DNA from: Escherichia sp. ESNIH1
GTDB lineage: Bacteria; Pseudomonadota; Gammaproteobacteria; Enterobacterales; Enterobacteriaceae
Assembly (NCBI GenBank): GCA_002918705.1
Contig: PQKR01000003.1
Span: 434,001-498,000 of the forward strand
Direction of reading: 5' to 3'
Length of the DNA: 64,000 bases
Shown here: piece after piece, positions 26,770-38,668 of the stretch
Numbering within the stretch: the first letter of the stretch is position 1
Layout: every line of letters begins with the position of its first letter
Position numbers and translations under genes: made by a program
Notes under the pieces: model-generated
The model's database searches: none
The model's input: the letters and a program-made list of their open reading frames with translations, nothing else
Told to the model about the DNA's origin: nothing

Positions 26770-27681
26770 ATGCAATTACGTAAACTGACCGCGGCAATGC
26801 TGTTAGTGGGAATGAGCGCCGGTCTGGCACACGCCGAAGATGCAGCCGCGCCGGCAGTCGGTAGCACGCTCGATAAAATTGCCAAAAACGGTGTGATCGT
26901 GGTCGGCCACCGTGAATCTTCCGTCCCGTTCTCTTACTATGACAACCAGCAGAAAGTCGTAGGCTACTCACAGGACTACTCCAACGCGATCGTTGAAGCC
27001 GTTAAAAAGCAGCTGAACAAACCCGATCTGCAGGTCAAGCTGATCCCGATCACCTCCCAGAACCGTATTCCACTGCTGCAGAACGGCACCTTTGATTTTG
27101 AATGTGGCTCTACCACCAACAACCTTGAGCGCCAGAAGCAGGCCGCCTTCTCTAACACCATTTTCGTGGTTGGCACCCGCCTGCTGGTGAAAAAAGGTGG
27201 CGACATTAAAGACTTCCCAGATCTGAAGGGGAAAGCGGTCGTGGTCACCTCCGGTACCACCTCTGAGGTGCTGCTGCACAAGCTGAACGACGAGCAGAAG
27301 ATGGATATGCGCATCATCAGCGCGAAAGATCACGGCGACTCCTTCCGTACTCTGGAGAGCGGGCGTGCAGTAGCCTTTATGATGGATGACGCCCTGCTGG
27401 CAGGCGAACGCGCGAAGGCGAAGAAGCCGGACAACTGGGAGATCGTTGGCAAACCGCAGTCTGAGGAAGCCTACGGCTGTATGCTGCGTAAAGACGATCA
27501 GCAGTTCAAAAAGCTGATGGATGACACCATCGCCCAGGCGCAGACCTCCGGTGAAGCGGCGAAGTGGTTTGATAAGTGGTTTAAGAACCCCATTCCGCCG
27601 AAAAACCTGAACATGAACTTCGAGCTCTCTAACGAGATGCAGACCCTGTTCAAAACGCCGAACGATAAAGCACTTAACTAA
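26770..27681 (+). CDS. gltI: Glutamate/aspartate ABC transporter periplasmic binding protein
   Basis: 303 residues with a signal peptide (MQLRKLTAAMLLVG, cleavage near AHA). Family-3 binding-protein fold with VVGHRESSVPFSYYD, DFECGSTTNN and VVTSGTTSEVLL, very close to E. coli GltI. ATG at 26770 follows AAGGAG and opens the signal peptide; longer readings from 26686 are not supported. Delivers Glu/Asp to GltJK. SroC is encoded just downstream. Confidence 0.96.
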   Translation: MQLRKLTAAMLLVGMSAGLAHAEDAAAPAVGSTLDKIAKNGVIVVGHRESSVPFSYYDNQQKVVGYSQDYSNAIVEAVKKQLNKPDLQVKLIPITSQNRIPLLQNGTFDFECGSTTNNLERQKQAAFSNTIFVVGTRLLVKKGGDIKDFPDLKGKAVVVTSGTTSEVLLHKLNDEQKMDMRIISAKDHGDSFRTLESGRAVAFMMDDALLAGERAKAKKPDNWEIVGKPQSEEAYGCMLRKDDQQFKKLMDDTIAQAQTSGEAAKWFDKWFKNPIPPKNLNMNFELSNEMQTLFKTPNDKALN

Positions 27682-27840
27682 CTAGAAACACAGGGCGACT
27701 ATCGCCCTCTCGATTGACGGGAAGCACGGACAGACTAGACGCTGGAGGGTCGTTCCCCCATCCGGCGCGACGCTTACGCATAAAAAGGTGCGTAAAGCTT
27801 CTCACCAATCTTCGAGGGTAGCGCTGCTACCCTTTTTTTT
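27680..27840 (+). ncRNA. sroC: SroC sRNA (processed from gltIJKL mRNA)
   Basis: The 172-bp gltI-gltJ gap ends in a strong terminator hairpin GGGTAGC-gct-GCTACCC plus eight T residues at 27815-27840, exactly where SroC ends in E. coli and Salmonella. There SroC is an RNase E product of the gltI mRNA that sponges GcvB. The 5' end is estimated from the usual ~160-nt length and not read from the sequence. Confidence 0.65.
27815..27840 (+). terminator. gltI/SroC terminator
   Basis: AGGGTAGC-gct-GCTACCC followed by TTTTTTTT. It should reduce expression of gltJKL relative to gltI. Confidence 0.92.
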
Positions 27841-27853
27841 CTGAGGTACATGT

Positions 27854-28594
27854 ATGTCAATAGACTGGAACTGGGGTATTTTTCTGCAACAGGCCCCGTT
27901 CGGCAACACCACCTATTTAGGCTGGCTGTGGAGCGGTTTTCAGGTCACGGTCGCGCTGTCGATTACCGCCTGGATCATCGCATTTCTTGTCGGCTCGCTG
28001 TTCGGTATTCTCCGTACCGTGCCCAACCGTTTCCTCTCCGGGATCGGTACTCTCTACGTTGAGCTATTCCGTAACGTTCCGCTGATCGTGCAGTTCTTCA
28101 CCTGGTATCTGGTGGTACCTGAGCTGCTGCCGGAAGATCTCGGCATGTGGTTTAAGGCGGAGCTTGACCCCAATATTCAATTCTTCCTCTCGTCGATGAT
28201 CTGCCTCGGGCTGTTCACCGCGGCGCGCGTCTGTGAGCAGGTGCGGGCCGCTATTCAGTCGCTGCCGCGCGGGCAAAAGAACGCCGGGCTGGCGATGGGG
28301 CTGACGCTGCCGCAGACTTACCGCTACGTGCTGCTGCCCAACGCCTACCGCGTCATTGTGCCGCCGATGACCTCCGAGATGATGAACCTGGTGAAAAACT
28401 CCGCCATCGCCTCGACCATCGGGCTGGTGGATATGGCCGCGCAGGCGGGCAAGCTGCTGGACTACTCCGCCCACGCCTGGGAATCTTTTACCGCGATCAC
28501 CCTCGCCTACGTGCTGATTAACGCCTTCATTATGCTGGTAATGAATCTGGTGGAACGTAAAGTTCGCCTGCCGGGCAATATGGGGAGCAAATAA
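27854..28594 (+). CDS. gltJ: Glutamate/aspartate ABC transporter permease GltJ
   Basis: 246 residues, a HisM-type permease with about five membrane helices and the EAA-like loop around [20 protein letters not shown] near 150-170. Starts at ATG 27854 (MSIDWNW) rather than at an ATG four bases upstream in another frame. Two bases separate it from gltK. Confidence 0.96.
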   Translation: MSIDWNWGIFLQQAPFGNTTYLGWLWSGFQVTVALSITAWIIAFLVGSLFGILRTVPNRFLSGIGTLYVELFRNVPLIVQFFTWYLVVPELLPEDLGMWFKAELDPNIQFFLSSMICLGLFTAARVCEQVRAAIQSLPRGQKNAGLAMGLTLPQTYRYVLLPNAYRVIVPPMTSEMMNLVKNSAIASTIGLVDMAAQAGKLLDYSAHAWESFTAITLAYVLINAFIMLVMNLVERKVRLPGNMGSK

Positions 28595-28596
28595 CG

Positions 28597-29270
28597 ATGT
28601 ATGAATTTGACTGGAGTTCCATTCTCCCGGCGATGCCCTACCTGCTGGACGGACTGGTCATCACCCTGAAAATTACTATTACTGCGGTGCTGGTCGGCAT
28701 CGTCTGGGGCACCATTTTGGCGGTGCTGCGCCTGTCGAGCTTTAAGCCGTTCGCCTGGTTTGCCACCGCCTATGTCAACGTGTTCCGCTCTATCCCGCTG
28801 GTGATGGTGCTGCTGTGGTTCTACCTGATCGTACCGGGGCTGCTGCAAAACGTGCTCGGCCTGTCGCCCACCACCGATATTCGCCTGATCTCGGCGATGG
28901 TGGCCTTCTCGATGTTTGAAGCGGCCTACTACTCGGAGATTATCCGTGCCGGTATTCAGAGTATCTCGCGCGGGCAGTCTAGCGCGGCGCTGGCCCTGGG
29001 CATGACCCACTGGCAGTCGATGAAGCTTATCATCCTGCCGCAGGCCTTCCGGGCGATGGTGCCTCTACTGCTCACCCAGGGGATCGTCCTGTTCCAGGAC
29101 ACCTCGCTGGTGTACGTGCTCAGCCTGGCGGACTTCTTCCGTACCGCGTCCACCATCGGTGAGCGTGATGGTACTCAGGTAGAGATGATCCTCTTTGCCG
29201 GCTTCGTCTATTTTGCAATTAGTCTCAGTGCTTCACTGTTGGTCAGCTATCTGAAGAAAAGGACAGTTTA

Positions 29271-29271
<1 letters not shown>
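28597..29271 (+). CDS. gltK: Glutamate/aspartate ABC transporter permease GltK
   Basis: 224 residues, second permease subunit with the loop [20 protein letters not shown] near 130-150. Forms the heterodimeric channel with GltJ. Its stop codon overlaps the gltL start (TAATG). Confidence 0.97.
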
Positions 29272-29996
<725 letters not shown>

Positions 29997-30022
29997 GCCA
30001 ACCTGCGGTGTCACCGCTATTT

Positions 30023-30104
30023 GTAGGCCGGGCAAACGCAGTGCCGCCCGGCATAGCAGCCTCAGCAAATAAACGCCCGGTGGCGCTACGCTTACCGGGC
30101 CTAC
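30023..30104. repeat. REP pair (BIME) between gltL and ybeL
   Basis: GTAGGCCGGGCAAACGCAGT...GCCGCCCGGC at 30023-30052 and GCCCGGTGGCGCTACGCTTA...CCGGGCCTAC at 30075-30104 are two REP units in opposite orientation, with a partial third to about 30132. Likely acts as 3' mRNA stabiliser between converging gltL and ybeL. Confidence 0.85.
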
Positions 30105-30140
30105 ACCCAGCACCGAGCCCACCGGGCGTTACAATCCTCA

Positions 30141-30623
30141 TTAAGGCTCGAACGGTCGACGCTGGAACTGGTCATGACCGCACTTCGGACAGAGCGGCAG
30201 CGCATCCGGGGTATAGACCGCCAGATGATAGTGGCACTTTTCACACACTAAATTTCCTAAGCCCACCACTTCACCGCTGTGATAGACCCCGTGATGGTTC
30301 AGATCCTGAAACACCTCGCGCCACTCCAGCTGGGTTTTGTCGGTAATATCCGCCAGCTCCTGCCACAGGCTCTCTTTGATCACCCGCATAAATACGCTGT
30401 CGGTAACCTCCCCCTGGCTTTCGTTATAGCTGCGGGCAAACTCTTCGAGGTCGCGACGCAGGGCGCGCGTCAGCTCTTCGACCTCGGTTGGCGTTAACTC
30501 GCCCGTCTGGGTGACGCGCAGCCGCGCCTGCTCCACCAGCGCATCGATATCCCGATCGCCACTGCGCAAACGCTCGGTCAGCGTCGCAACCTGTTCACGA
30601 TAATATTGAGCAACCTTGTTCAT
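30141..30623 (-). CDS. ybeL: Zinc-ribbon-containing DUF1451 protein YbeL
   Basis: 160 residues. An N-terminal helical, charged region (about 1-110) and a C-terminal zinc ribbon with CEKC and CPKC pairs near 126 and 145. Function unknown; conserved in enterobacteria next to leuS. Convergent with gltL, divergent from leuS. Confidence 0.93.
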   Translation of the reverse strand: MNKVAQYYREQVATLTERLRSGDRDIDALVEQARLRVTQTGELTPTEVEELTRALRRDLEEFARSYNESQGEVTDSVFMRVIKESLWQELADITDKTQLEWREVFQDLNHHGVYHSGEVVGLGNLVCEKCHYHLAVYTPDALPLCPKCGHDQFQRRPFEP

Positions 30624-30859
30624 CCTTTCGCCTCCGGGCTGGGTAACGTCTTCTAATAATAGACCTTATTTTTCCGCCGCTTTGCTACCTTTGCCACAGC
30701 CTGTGTAAATTCGTGCAAGGATACCCGCTGGCCCTTTTCACCGCCGTCAGCGCGAAAGGCTGTTTTGAGACTGGCGTTTGGGCTATGCTATGCGGATCTT
30801 ACACACCACATCTTAATGCTACGCTTGTAGCTGTATTGAAAACAGGACCACTGGCTGCC

Positions 30860-33442
30860 ATGCAAGAGCAATACCGCCCGGAAGAGATAGAATCCAAAGT
30901 CCAGCTTCACTGGGAAGAGAAGCGCACATTTGAAGTCACTGAAGATGAGAGCAAAGAGAAGTATTACTGCCTCTCTATGCTTCCCTATCCTTCTGGCCGG
31001 CTACACATGGGCCACGTGCGTAACTACACCATTGGCGATGTGATCTCCCGCTATCAGCGCATGCTGGGTAAAAACGTGCTGCAGCCCATCGGCTGGGACG
31101 CATTCGGCCTGCCGGCGGAAGGCGCCGCGGTGAAGAATAACACCGCACCTGCGCCGTGGACCTACGACAATATCAACTACATGAAAAACCAGCTCAAGAT
31201 GCTGGGCTTTGGCTATGACTGGAGCCGCGAGCTGGCAACCTGCACCCCGGAATACTACCGCTGGGAGCAGAAGTTCTTCACCGAGCTGTATAAGAAAGGC
31301 CTGGTCTATAAGAAGACCTCGGCGGTGAACTGGTGCCCGAACGACCAGACCGTGCTGGCTAACGAGCAGGTGATCGACGGCTGCTGCTGGCGCTGCGACA
31401 CCAAAGTTGAGCGTAAAGAGATCCCGCAGTGGTTTATCAAAATCACCGCCTACGCTGACGAACTGCTGAACGATCTGGATCATATGGATCAGTGGCCAGA
31501 TACCGTTAAAACCATGCAGCGCAACTGGATTGGCCGCTCTGAAGGCGTAGAGATCACCTTTGACGTCGAGAACAGCGACGACAAGCTGACCGTCTATACC
31601 ACCCGTCCGGATACCTTCATGGGCGTTACCTACCTGGCCGTGGCTGCGGGCCACCCGCTGAGCACCCAGGCAGCAGCCTATAATCCGGCGTTGGGCGACT
31701 TCATTGCCGAATGCCGCAACACCAAGGTTGCCGAAGCGGACATGGCGACAATGGAGAAGAAAGGCGTCGACACCGGCGTCCGCGCAATTCACCCGCTGAC
31801 CGGCGAAACGATCCCGGTCTGGGCAGCGAACTTCGTGCTGATGGAGTACGGCACCGGCGCAGTCATGGCCGTTCCTGGCCACGATCAGCGTGACTACGAG
31901 TTTGCCACGAAATATGGTTTAGATATCAAGCCGGTAATCCTCGCGGCCGACGGCAGCGAGCCGGATCTCAGCGCCCAGGCGCTGACGGAAAAAGGCGTGC
32001 TGTTTAACTCCGGCGAGTTTAACGGTCTGGACTTCGAGGCTGCGTTTAACGCCATTGCCGACAAGCTGGCCGCTAACGGCGTCGGCGAGCGTAAGGTCAA
32101 CTATCGCCTGCGCGACTGGGGCGTCTCCCGCCAGCGCTACTGGGGCGCACCGATTCCAATGGTGACCCTGGAAGACGGTACCGTGCTGCCGACTCCGGAA
32201 GATCAGCTGCCGGTTATTCTGCCGGAAGACGTGGTCATGGACGGTATCACCAGCCCGATCAAAGCCGATCCGGAGTGGGCCAAAACCACCGTCAACGGCC
32301 AGCCTGCGCTGCGTGAAACCGACACCTTTGACACCTTTATGGAGTCCTCCTGGTACTACGCGCGCTACACCTGCCCGCAGTACAACGAGGGGATGCTGGA
32401 TCCGAACGCCGCCAACTACTGGCTGCCGGTGGATATCTACATCGGCGGTATCGAACACGCCATTATGCACCTGCTCTACTTCCGCTTCTTCCACAAGCTG
32501 ATGCGCGATGCGGGCATGGTGAACTCTGATGAGCCAGCGAAGCAGCTGCTCTGTCAGGGCATGGTGCTGGCAGATGCCTTCTACTACGTGGGCGCAAACG
32601 GCGAGCGTAACTGGGTCTCCCCGAAAGAGGCTATCGTCGAGCGCGATGAGAAAGGCCGTATCGTGAAAGCGCAGGACGCGGCGGGCCATGAGCTGGTCTA
32701 TACCGGCATGAGCAAGATGTCCAAGTCGAAAAACAACGGCATCGACCCGCAGGAGATGGTAGAGCGCTACGGCGCGGATACCGTGCGTCTGTTTATGATG
32801 TTCGCCTCGCCGGCGGATATGACGCTCGAGTGGCAAGAGTCCGGCGTTGAGGGGGCGAACCGCTTCCTGAAGCGCGTCTGGAAACTGGTCTACGAGCACA
32901 CTTCCCAGGGCGATGCCCCGGCGCTGGACGTCGCCGCGCTGAGCGAAGACCAGCAGGCGCTGCGTCGTGACGTGCATAAAACCATTGCTAAAGTGACCGA
33001 CGATATCGGTCGCCGTCAGACCTTCAACACCGCTATTGCGGCGATTATGGAGCTGATGAACAAGCTGGCGAAAGCGCCGCTGAACGGCGAGCAGGATCGC
33101 GCCCTGATGCAGGAAGCGCTGCTGGCCGTGGTGCGTATGCTCAACCCGTTCACCCCGCACGCCAGCTTTACCCTGTGGCAGGAGCTGAAAGGCGAAGGCG
33201 ATATCGACAACGCGCCGTGGCCGGTGGCAGACGAACAGGCAATGGTTGAGAACACCACCCTGGTCGTGGTGCAGGTAAACGGTAAAGTACGCGGTAAAAT
33301 CACCGTGCCGGTCGACGCCAGCGAAGAGCAGGTGCGCGAGCGCGCGGGCCAGGAGCCTCTGGTAGCAAAATATCTTGATGGCGTTACCTTACGTAAAGTG
33401 ATTTACGTTCCAGGTAAACTGCTCAATCTGGTCGTTGGCTAA
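30860..33442 (+). CDS. leuS: Leucyl-tRNA synthetase
   Basis: 860 residues, identical in length to E. coli. HIGH motif as [10 protein letters not shown] near 43, CP1 editing domain (with [14 protein letters not shown] near 247), KMSKS as [11 protein letters not shown] near 617, C-terminal anticodon-binding and RNA-contact domains. The start at ATG 30860 (MQEQYRPEE) is chosen; an open frame upstream to 30713 is untranslated leader. Heads leuS-lptE-holA-nadD. Confidence 0.98.
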   Translation: MQEQYRPEEIESKVQLHWEEKRTFEVTEDESKEKYYCLSMLPYPSGRLHMGHVRNYTIGDVISRYQRMLGKNVLQPIGWDAFGLPAEGAAVKNNTAPAPWTYDNINYMKNQLKMLGFGYDWSRELATCTPEYYRWEQKFFTELYKKGLVYKKTSAVNWCPNDQTVLANEQVIDGCCWRCDTKVERKEIPQWFIKITAYADELLNDLDHMDQWPDTVKTMQRNWIGRSEGVEITFDVENSDDKLTVYTTRPDTFMGVTYLAVAAGHPLSTQAAAYNPALGDFIAECRNTKVAEADMATMEKKGVDTGVRAIHPLTGETIPVWAANFVLMEYGTGAVMAVPGHDQRDYEFATKYGLDIKPVILAADGSEPDLSAQALTEKGVLFNSGEFNGLDFEAAFNAIADKLAANGVGERKVNYRLRDWGVSRQRYWGAPIPMVTLEDGTVLPTPEDQLPVILPEDVVMDGITSPIKADPEWAKTTVNGQPALRETDTFDTFMESSWYYARYTCPQYNEGMLDPNAANYWLPVDIYIGGIEHAIMHLLYFRFFHKLMRDAGMVNSDEPAKQLLCQGMVLADAFYYVGANGERNWVSPKEAIVERDEKGRIVKAQDAAGHELVYTGMSKMSKSKNNGIDPQEMVERYGADTVRLFMMFASPADMTLEWQESGVEGANRFLKRVWKLVYEHTSQGDAPALDVAALSEDQQALRRDVHKTIAKVTDDIGRRQTFNTAIAAIMELMNKLAKAPLNGEQDRALMQEALLAVVRMLNPFTPHASFTLWQELKGEGDIDNAPWPVADEQAMVENTTLVVVQVNGKVRGKITVPVDASEEQVRERAGQEPLVAKYLDGVTLRKVIYVPGKLLNLVVG

Positions 33443-33456
33443 GCGCGGGAGGAAGC

Positions 33457-34020
33457 GTGCGATTTTTAACAACATTATTGTTGTCGTTGGCGGTGCTGGT
33501 CACCGCCGGATGCGGTTGGCATCTGCGTAACAGTTCAGCGATCCCTGACGAGATGAAAACCATGATTTTCGACTCGTCAGATCCGAACGGTCCGCTCAGC
33601 CGCGCGATACGGGCTCAGCTGCGCCTGAACGGCGTAACGCTGGTAGAGAAGAGTTCCGTGCGCCAGGATGTGCCCTCCCTGCGTCTGGGTACATCAACAG
33701 TTAGTCAGGATACCGCGTCGATCTTCCGCGATGGCCGTACGGCTGAGTACCAGATGGTGATGAGCGTCCAGGCGACGGTGCTGATCCCGGGCCAGGGCAT
33801 CTATCCGCTGCACACCAAGGTCTATCGCTCATTCTTCGATAACCCGCAGACCGCGCTGGCGAAAGATGCCGAGCAGGAGATGATCGTTACGGAGATGTAC
33901 GATAAAGCCGCCGAGCAGCTGATCCGTCAGCTGCCAAGCGTGCAAACGGCAGAGAAGCAGGAGAAAATGGCGGAAACCAAAGCCTCCACCTCCCGCGTCT
34001 CAACCACGCTGGGTAACTGA
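33457..34020 (+). CDS. lptE: LPS assembly lipoprotein LptE
   Basis: 187 residues starting with GTG. Signal peptide with lipobox TAGC, acylated Cys at about 19. Sits inside the LptD barrel in the outer membrane and helps deliver LPS to the surface. The C-terminal 25 residues are Lys/Ser/Thr-rich. Stop overlaps the holA ATG by one base (TGATG). Confidence 0.97.
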   Translation: MRFLTTLLLSLAVLVTAGCGWHLRNSSAIPDEMKTMIFDSSDPNGPLSRAIRAQLRLNGVTLVEKSSVRQDVPSLRLGTSTVSQDTASIFRDGRTAEYQMVMSVQATVLIPGQGIYPLHTKVYRSFFDNPQTALAKDAEQEMIVTEMYDKAAEQLIRQLPSVQTAEKQEKMAETKASTSRVSTTLGN

Positions 34021-35051
34021 TGTTAAAGCTGTACCCTGAACAGCTCCGCGCGCAGCTCAATGAAGGGCTGCGCGCGGCGTATCTGCTGCTTGGCAACGAT
34101 CCGTTGCTGCTGCAGGAGAGCCAGGATGCAGTGCGTCAGGCAGCGGCGGCTCAGGGTTTTGATGAGCACCACACCGTTGCTCTCGACGCCAGCACCGACT
34201 GGACCGCGCTCTTCTCCCTCTGCCAGGCCATGAGCCTGTTCGCCAGCCGCCAGACGCTGCTGCTCCAGCTGCCGGACAACGGCCCTAATGCCGCCATCAA
34301 TGAACAGCTCGCCACCCTGACAGGACTGCTGCATGACGATCTCCTGCTGATCGTGCGGGGCAATAAGCTCACCAAAGCGCAGGAGAATGCGGCCTGGTTT
34401 ACCGCCCTGGCTAACCGTGCCGTGCTGGTCACCTGCCAGACGCCGGAGCAGGCGCAGCTCCCGCGCTGGGTCGCCAATCGCGCAAAGCAGAATAATTTGC
34501 AGCTTGACGATGCCGCTAACCAGCTGCTCTGCTACTGCTATGAGGGTAACCTGCTGGCGCTGGCACAGGCGCTGGACCGTCTCTCTCTGCTCTGGCCCGA
34601 CGGCAAGCTTACCCTGCCCCGCGTTGAACAGGCGGTGAACGATGCCGCGCACTTTACCCCTTTCCACTGGGTGGATGCCCTGCTGGCGGGCAAGAGCAAA
34701 CGCGCCCTGCATATTTTGCAGCAGCTGAAGCTTGAGGCCAGCGAGCCGGTGATCCTGCTGCGTACTGTGCAGCGTGAACTGCTGCTGCTGTTGACCTTAA
34801 AGCGTCAGATGGCACATGCCCCGCTGCGCACCCTCTTTGATAAACACCGGGTGTGGCAGAACCGCCGTGCCGTCACTACCGAGGCGCTCAATCGTCTGAG
34901 CCATGCCCAGCTTCGCCAGGCGGTGCATCTTCTGAGCCGCACCGAGCTAACCGTGAAGCAGGACTACGGCCAGTCGGTGTGGGCCGAGCTGGAAGGGCTC
35001 TCTCTGCTACTCTGTCATAAGTCGCTGGCGGACGTTTTTATCGATGGGTGA
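34020..35051 (+). CDS. holA: DNA polymerase III delta subunit
   Basis: 343 residues, E. coli length. Begins [13 protein letters not shown], with the degenerate AAA+ ATPase fold and the helical C-terminal collar domain typical of delta. Clamp-loader wrench that opens the beta sliding clamp. Stop codon lies one base before the nadD start, so the two are coupled. Confidence 0.97.
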   Translation: MLKLYPEQLRAQLNEGLRAAYLLLGNDPLLLQESQDAVRQAAAAQGFDEHHTVALDASTDWTALFSLCQAMSLFASRQTLLLQLPDNGPNAAINEQLATLTGLLHDDLLLIVRGNKLTKAQENAAWFTALANRAVLVTCQTPEQAQLPRWVANRAKQNNLQLDDAANQLLCYCYEGNLLALAQALDRLSLLWPDGKLTLPRVEQAVNDAAHFTPFHWVDALLAGKSKRALHILQQLKLEASEPVILLRTVQRELLLLLTLKRQMAHAPLRTLFDKHRVWQNRRAVTTEALNRLSHAQLRQAVHLLSRTELTVKQDYGQSVWAELEGLSLLLCHKSLADVFIDG

Positions 35052-35052
35052 G

Positions 35053-35694
35053 ATGAATCAGCTCCAGGCGCTGTTTGGCGGGACCTTCGATCCCGTCCAC
35101 TACGGCCACCTTTTACCGGTAGAGGCGCTGGCAGAAGCGATTAACCTTGCGCGGGTGATCGTTATGCCAAACAACGTGCCGCCTCACCGCCCACAGCCGG
35201 AGGCCACCAGCCAGCAGCGTAAGGCGATGCTGGCGCTGGCGATAAACGATCGTCCGCTGTTTACCCTTGATGAGCGGGAGCTGCAGCGCGACACGCCGTC
35301 TTACACAGCGGAAACGCTGGAGATATGGCGTCAGGAGAGCGGCCCAGCCCGGCCGCTGGCCTTTATCATTGGCCAGGACTCGCTGCTCAGCTTCCCGACC
35401 TGGTATCGCTACGACAGCATACTTGGCTACTGCCATCTTATCGTCTGCCGTCGCCCCGGCTACGCGCTGGAGATGCGCGACGAGGTACATCAGCGCTGGC
35501 TAGAGCAGCACCTCACCACCGATGCCCGTGAGCTGCATACCCTGCCCGCCGGAAAAATTTTTCTCGCCCAGACCCCGTGGTTCGATATCTCCGCCACGCA
35601 GATCCGCCAGCGGCTGCGGCAGAATCAGCCCTGTGACGATCTGCTCCCGCCCGCCGTGCTCGACTACATTATGCAGCAGGGGCTGTACCGCTAA
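35053..35694 (+). CDS. nadD: Nicotinate-mononucleotide adenylyltransferase
   Basis: 213 residues, E. coli length. Nucleotidyltransferase motif [12 protein letters not shown] near 9-20 and the C-terminal [10 protein letters not shown] near 179. Makes NaAD from NaMN and ATP in NAD synthesis. ATG at 35053 (MNQLQALF) is preferred over ATG 35044 because it matches the family start. cobC, the next gene in K-12, is absent. Confidence 0.97.
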   Translation: MNQLQALFGGTFDPVHYGHLLPVEALAEAINLARVIVMPNNVPPHRPQPEATSQQRKAMLALAINDRPLFTLDERELQRDTPSYTAETLEIWRQESGPARPLAFIIGQDSLLSFPTWYRYDSILGYCHLIVCRRPGYALEMRDEVHQRWLEQHLTTDARELHTLPAGKIFLAQTPWFDISATQIRQRLRQNQPCDDLLPPAVLDYIMQQGLYR

Positions 35695-35873
35695 CTCTCC
35701 GATTAGCGCATTAGGAGATTGACACGATCCTCCAGACTGCTATTCTCCGCTGCCAGACTTTTCCCTCCGCGGCAGTTCCATAGAAATTGTTTTACAAAAA
35801 TGGCGATGCAATCTTGTGCGGAGGGTGGGATGATAGCCCACTTTCAGACACATATGGGCAACTCTTGTCCCGA

Positions 35874-35896
35874 AAAGGCCGGGCTTCAGGTATACT
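35874..35896 (+). promoter_or_regulatory. Probable promoter of rsfS-rlmH-mrdAB operon
   Basis: A good -10 element TATACT at 35891-35896 lies 50 bp upstream of the rsfS TTG start; the -35 region (TCCCGA at a 17-bp spacer) is weak. It is in the 252-bp gap between nadD and rsfS, which has no supported gene. Confidence 0.45.
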
Positions 35897-35946
35897 GGCT
35901 GACTATCTATTGAATATCGTTATTTGCATCCACCCAGGGGGAACAC

Positions 35947-36264
35947 TTGCAGGGTAAAGCACTCCAGGATTTTGTTATCGACAAAATTGATGACCTGAAA
36001 GGTCAGGACATCGTCACCTTAGACGTTAAAGGTAAATCAAGCATCACCGACTGCATGATCATCTGCACCGGTACCTCTACGCGTCACGTTGTCTCTATCG
36101 CCGATCACGTGGTTCAGGAATCCCGCGCGGCCGGTCTGATCCCGTTTGGCGTAGAGGGTGAAAACGTTGCGGACTGGGTCGTGGTCGATCTGGGCGACGT
36201 CATTGTCCACGTGATGCAGGAAGAGAGCCGCCGTCTCTACGAGCTGGAAAAACTCTGGGGCTAA
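35947..36264 (+). CDS. rsfS: Ribosomal silencing factor RsfS
   Basis: 105 residues. Starts with TTG ([10 protein letters not shown]), as I recall for E. coli, preceded by GGGGGA. Contains the conserved [15 protein letters not shown] and [10 protein letters not shown] segments. Binds uL14 and blocks subunit joining in stationary phase or starvation. Three bases before rlmH. Confidence 0.96.
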   Translation: MQGKALQDFVIDKIDDLKGQDIVTLDVKGKSSITDCMIICTGTSTRHVVSIADHVVQESRAAGLIPFGVEGENVADWVVVDLGDVIVHVMQEESRRLYELEKLWG

Positions 36265-36267
36265 TGG

Positions 36268-36735
36268 GTGAAGCTGCAACTGGTCGCCGTCGGCACGAAG
36301 ATGCCCGACTGGGTACAAACCGGCTTTACTGAATATCTGCGTCGATTTCCGAAAGATATGCCGTTTGAGCTGGTAGAGATCCCTGCCGGCAAGCGCGGCA
36401 AAAATGCCGACATCAAACGCATCCTTGATAAAGAGGGTGAGCTTATGCTCGCTGCGGCAGGAAAAAACCGCATCGTCACCCTCGATATTCCAGGCAAGCC
36501 CTGGGATACGCCGCAGCTGGCCATCGAGCTGGAGCGCTGGAAGCAGGACGGGCGAGACGTCAGTCTGCTGATCGGCGGCCCGGAAGGGTTATCCCCCGCC
36601 TGCAAAGCGGCAGCAGAACAAAGTTGGTCACTCTCTGCGTTAACGCTCCCCCACCCGCTGGTCCGGGTTCTGGTGGCAGAAAGCCTCTATCGCGCATGGA
36701 GCATTACGACCAACCATCCCTATCACCGTGAGTAA
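36268..36735 (+). CDS. rlmH: 23S rRNA pseudouridine-1915 N3-methyltransferase
   Basis: 155 residues, a minimal SPOUT methyltransferase. SAM-knot signature [11 protein letters not shown] near 103-113 and C-terminal [14 protein letters not shown] are conserved. Starts with GTG. Methylates pseudouridine 1915 in helix 69 of 23S rRNA. Confidence 0.97.
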   Translation: MKLQLVAVGTKMPDWVQTGFTEYLRRFPKDMPFELVEIPAGKRGKNADIKRILDKEGELMLAAAGKNRIVTLDIPGKPWDTPQLAIELERWKQDGRDVSLLIGGPEGLSPACKAAAEQSWSLSALTLPHPLVRVLVAESLYRAWSITTNHPYHRE

Positions 36736-36764
36736 CGAAGAGCCTTAGGTAGATTAAGCAGCGG

Positions 36765-38666
36765 ATGAAATTACAGAACTCTTTTCGCGACTATACGGCT
36801 GAGTCCGCGCTGTTTGTGCGCCGGGCAATCGTCGCCTTTACAGGGATCCTACTGCTCAGCGGCGTGCTCGTCGCAAACCTCTACAATTTGCAGATTGTCC
36901 GTCACACCGACTACCAAACGCGCTCCAACGAAAACCGCATCAAGCTCGTGCCGATAGCCCCGACCCGCGGCATTATCTACGATCGCAACGGTACGCCGCT
37001 GGCGCTCAACCGGACCATCTACCAGGTTGAGATGATGCCTGAGAAGGTGGATAACGTGCAGCAGACGCTGGACGCGCTGCGCGACGTGGTCGATCTCACC
37101 GATGAGGACATCGCCAACTTCAAAAAAGAGCGCGCCCGTTCACACCGCTTCACCTCTATTCCGGTGAAGTCTAACCTGACGGAAGTTCAGGTCGCGCGCT
37201 TTGCGGTTAACCAGTACCGCTTCCCGGGCGTGGAGGTGAAAGGCTACAAGCGCCGCTTCTACCCCTATGGCTCTGCCCTGACCCATGTGATTGGCTACGT
37301 ATCGAAAATCAACGATAAAGACGTTGAACGCCTCGATAAAGAGGGCATCCTCGCCAACTATGCGGCAACGCACGATATCGGTAAGCTGGGCATTGAGCGC
37401 TACTACGAGAACGTGCTCCACGGCCAGACCGGCTATGAAGAGGTAGAGGTCAACAACCGTGGCCGGGTGATCCGCCAGCTGAAAGAGGTGCCGCCCCAGG
37501 CCGGGCATGATATCTACCTGACGCTGGATCTCAAGCTGCAAACCTATATCGAAACCCTGCTGGAGGGGAGCCGTGCGGCGGTGGTGGTCACCGATCCGCG
37601 CACGGGCGGCATTCTGGCGCTGGTCTCTATGCCAAGCTACAACCCGAACCTGTTTGTTGACGGTATTTCCAGCAAGGATTACAACGGCCTGCTGCACGAT
37701 CCCAATACGCCATTGATCAACCGCGCCACCCAGGGTGTCTATCCACCGGCATCAACCGTGAAGCCCTATGTCGCGGTATCGGCCCTAAGCGCGGGAGTGA
37801 TCACTCGCAACACCAGCCTGTTTGACCCCGGCTGGTGGCAGCTCCCTGGCTCTGAAAAGCGCTATCGCGACTGGAAAAAGTGGGGCCACGGTCATCTTAA
37901 CGTCACCAAGTCGCTGGAGGAGTCTGCCGATACCTTCTTCTATCAGGTCGCCTACGACATGGGGATAGATCGTCTCAGCGAGTGGATGGGTAAATTTGGC
38001 TATGGCCACTACACCGGAATCGACCTCTCGGAGGAGCGCTCCGGGAACATGCCGACCCGCGAGTGGAAGCTAAAACGCTTTAAAAAGCCGTGGTACCAGG
38101 GCGATACCATCCCGGTGGGCATCGGTCAGGGCTACTGGACAGCGACGCCGATCCAGATGAGCAAGGCGATGATGATCCTCATTAACGATGGCGTCGTTAA
38201 AGTGCCACACCTGCTGATGAGCACGGCCGAGAATGGCCAGCAGGTGCCGTGGAAGCAGCCTGAGCAGCCGCCGGTGGGCGATATTCACTCCGGCTACTGG
38301 GAGATCGCGAAGGACGGCATGTACGGCGTGGCCAACCGTCCTAACGGCACGGCACACAAATATTTTGCTAATGCGCCCTATAAAGTCGCAGCGAAATCCG
38401 GTACGGCACAGGTGTTTGGCCTGAAGGCTAACGAAACCTATAACGCGCATAAAATTGCGGAACGCCTGCGTGACCACAAGCTGATGACGGCGTTTGCCCC
38501 CTATGACTATCCCCAGGTGGCGGTGGCGATGATTCTGGAAAACGGCGGTGCTGGCCCGGCGGTCGGGACCATTATGCGCCAGATCCTCGACCACATTATG
38601 CTGGGCGATAATAACACCGACCTGCCCGCCGAGAATCCATCGGCAGCAGCGGCTGAGGACCAATAA
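36765..38666 (+). CDS. mrdA: Penicillin-binding protein 2, peptidoglycan transpeptidase of elongation
   Basis: 633 residues, E. coli length. Single N-terminal membrane anchor (about 22-42), pedestal domain, and transpeptidase domain with SxxK as ASTVKPY near 330, SxD as SADTFF near 387 and KSGTAQ near 544. Partner of RodA in the elongasome; target of mecillinam. Two bases upstream of mrdB. Confidence 0.98.
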   Translation: MKLQNSFRDYTAESALFVRRAIVAFTGILLLSGVLVANLYNLQIVRHTDYQTRSNENRIKLVPIAPTRGIIYDRNGTPLALNRTIYQVEMMPEKVDNVQQTLDALRDVVDLTDEDIANFKKERARSHRFTSIPVKSNLTEVQVARFAVNQYRFPGVEVKGYKRRFYPYGSALTHVIGYVSKINDKDVERLDKEGILANYAATHDIGKLGIERYYENVLHGQTGYEEVEVNNRGRVIRQLKEVPPQAGHDIYLTLDLKLQTYIETLLEGSRAAVVVTDPRTGGILALVSMPSYNPNLFVDGISSKDYNGLLHDPNTPLINRATQGVYPPASTVKPYVAVSALSAGVITRNTSLFDPGWWQLPGSEKRYRDWKKWGHGHLNVTKSLEESADTFFYQVAYDMGIDRLSEWMGKFGYGHYTGIDLSEERSGNMPTREWKLKRFKKPWYQGDTIPVGIGQGYWTATPIQMSKAMMILINDGVVKVPHLLMSTAENGQQVPWKQPEQPPVGDIHSGYWEIAKDGMYGVANRPNGTAHKYFANAPYKVAAKSGTAQVFGLKANETYNAHKIAERLRDHKLMTAFAPYDYPQVAVAMILENGGAGPAVGTIMRQILDHIMLGDNNTDLPAENPSAAAAEDQ

Positions 38667-38668
38667 CC

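Noticed and set aside
31919-33160. 413-codon open frame opposite leuS
   Set aside because: Antisense shadow of leuS; His/Arg-rich, no domain or ribosome site.
35719-35913. 64-codon open frame in the nadD-rsfS gap, considered as a cobC remnant
   Set aside because: No histidine-phosphatase RHG motif or other cobC feature; overlaps the probable rsfS promoter.
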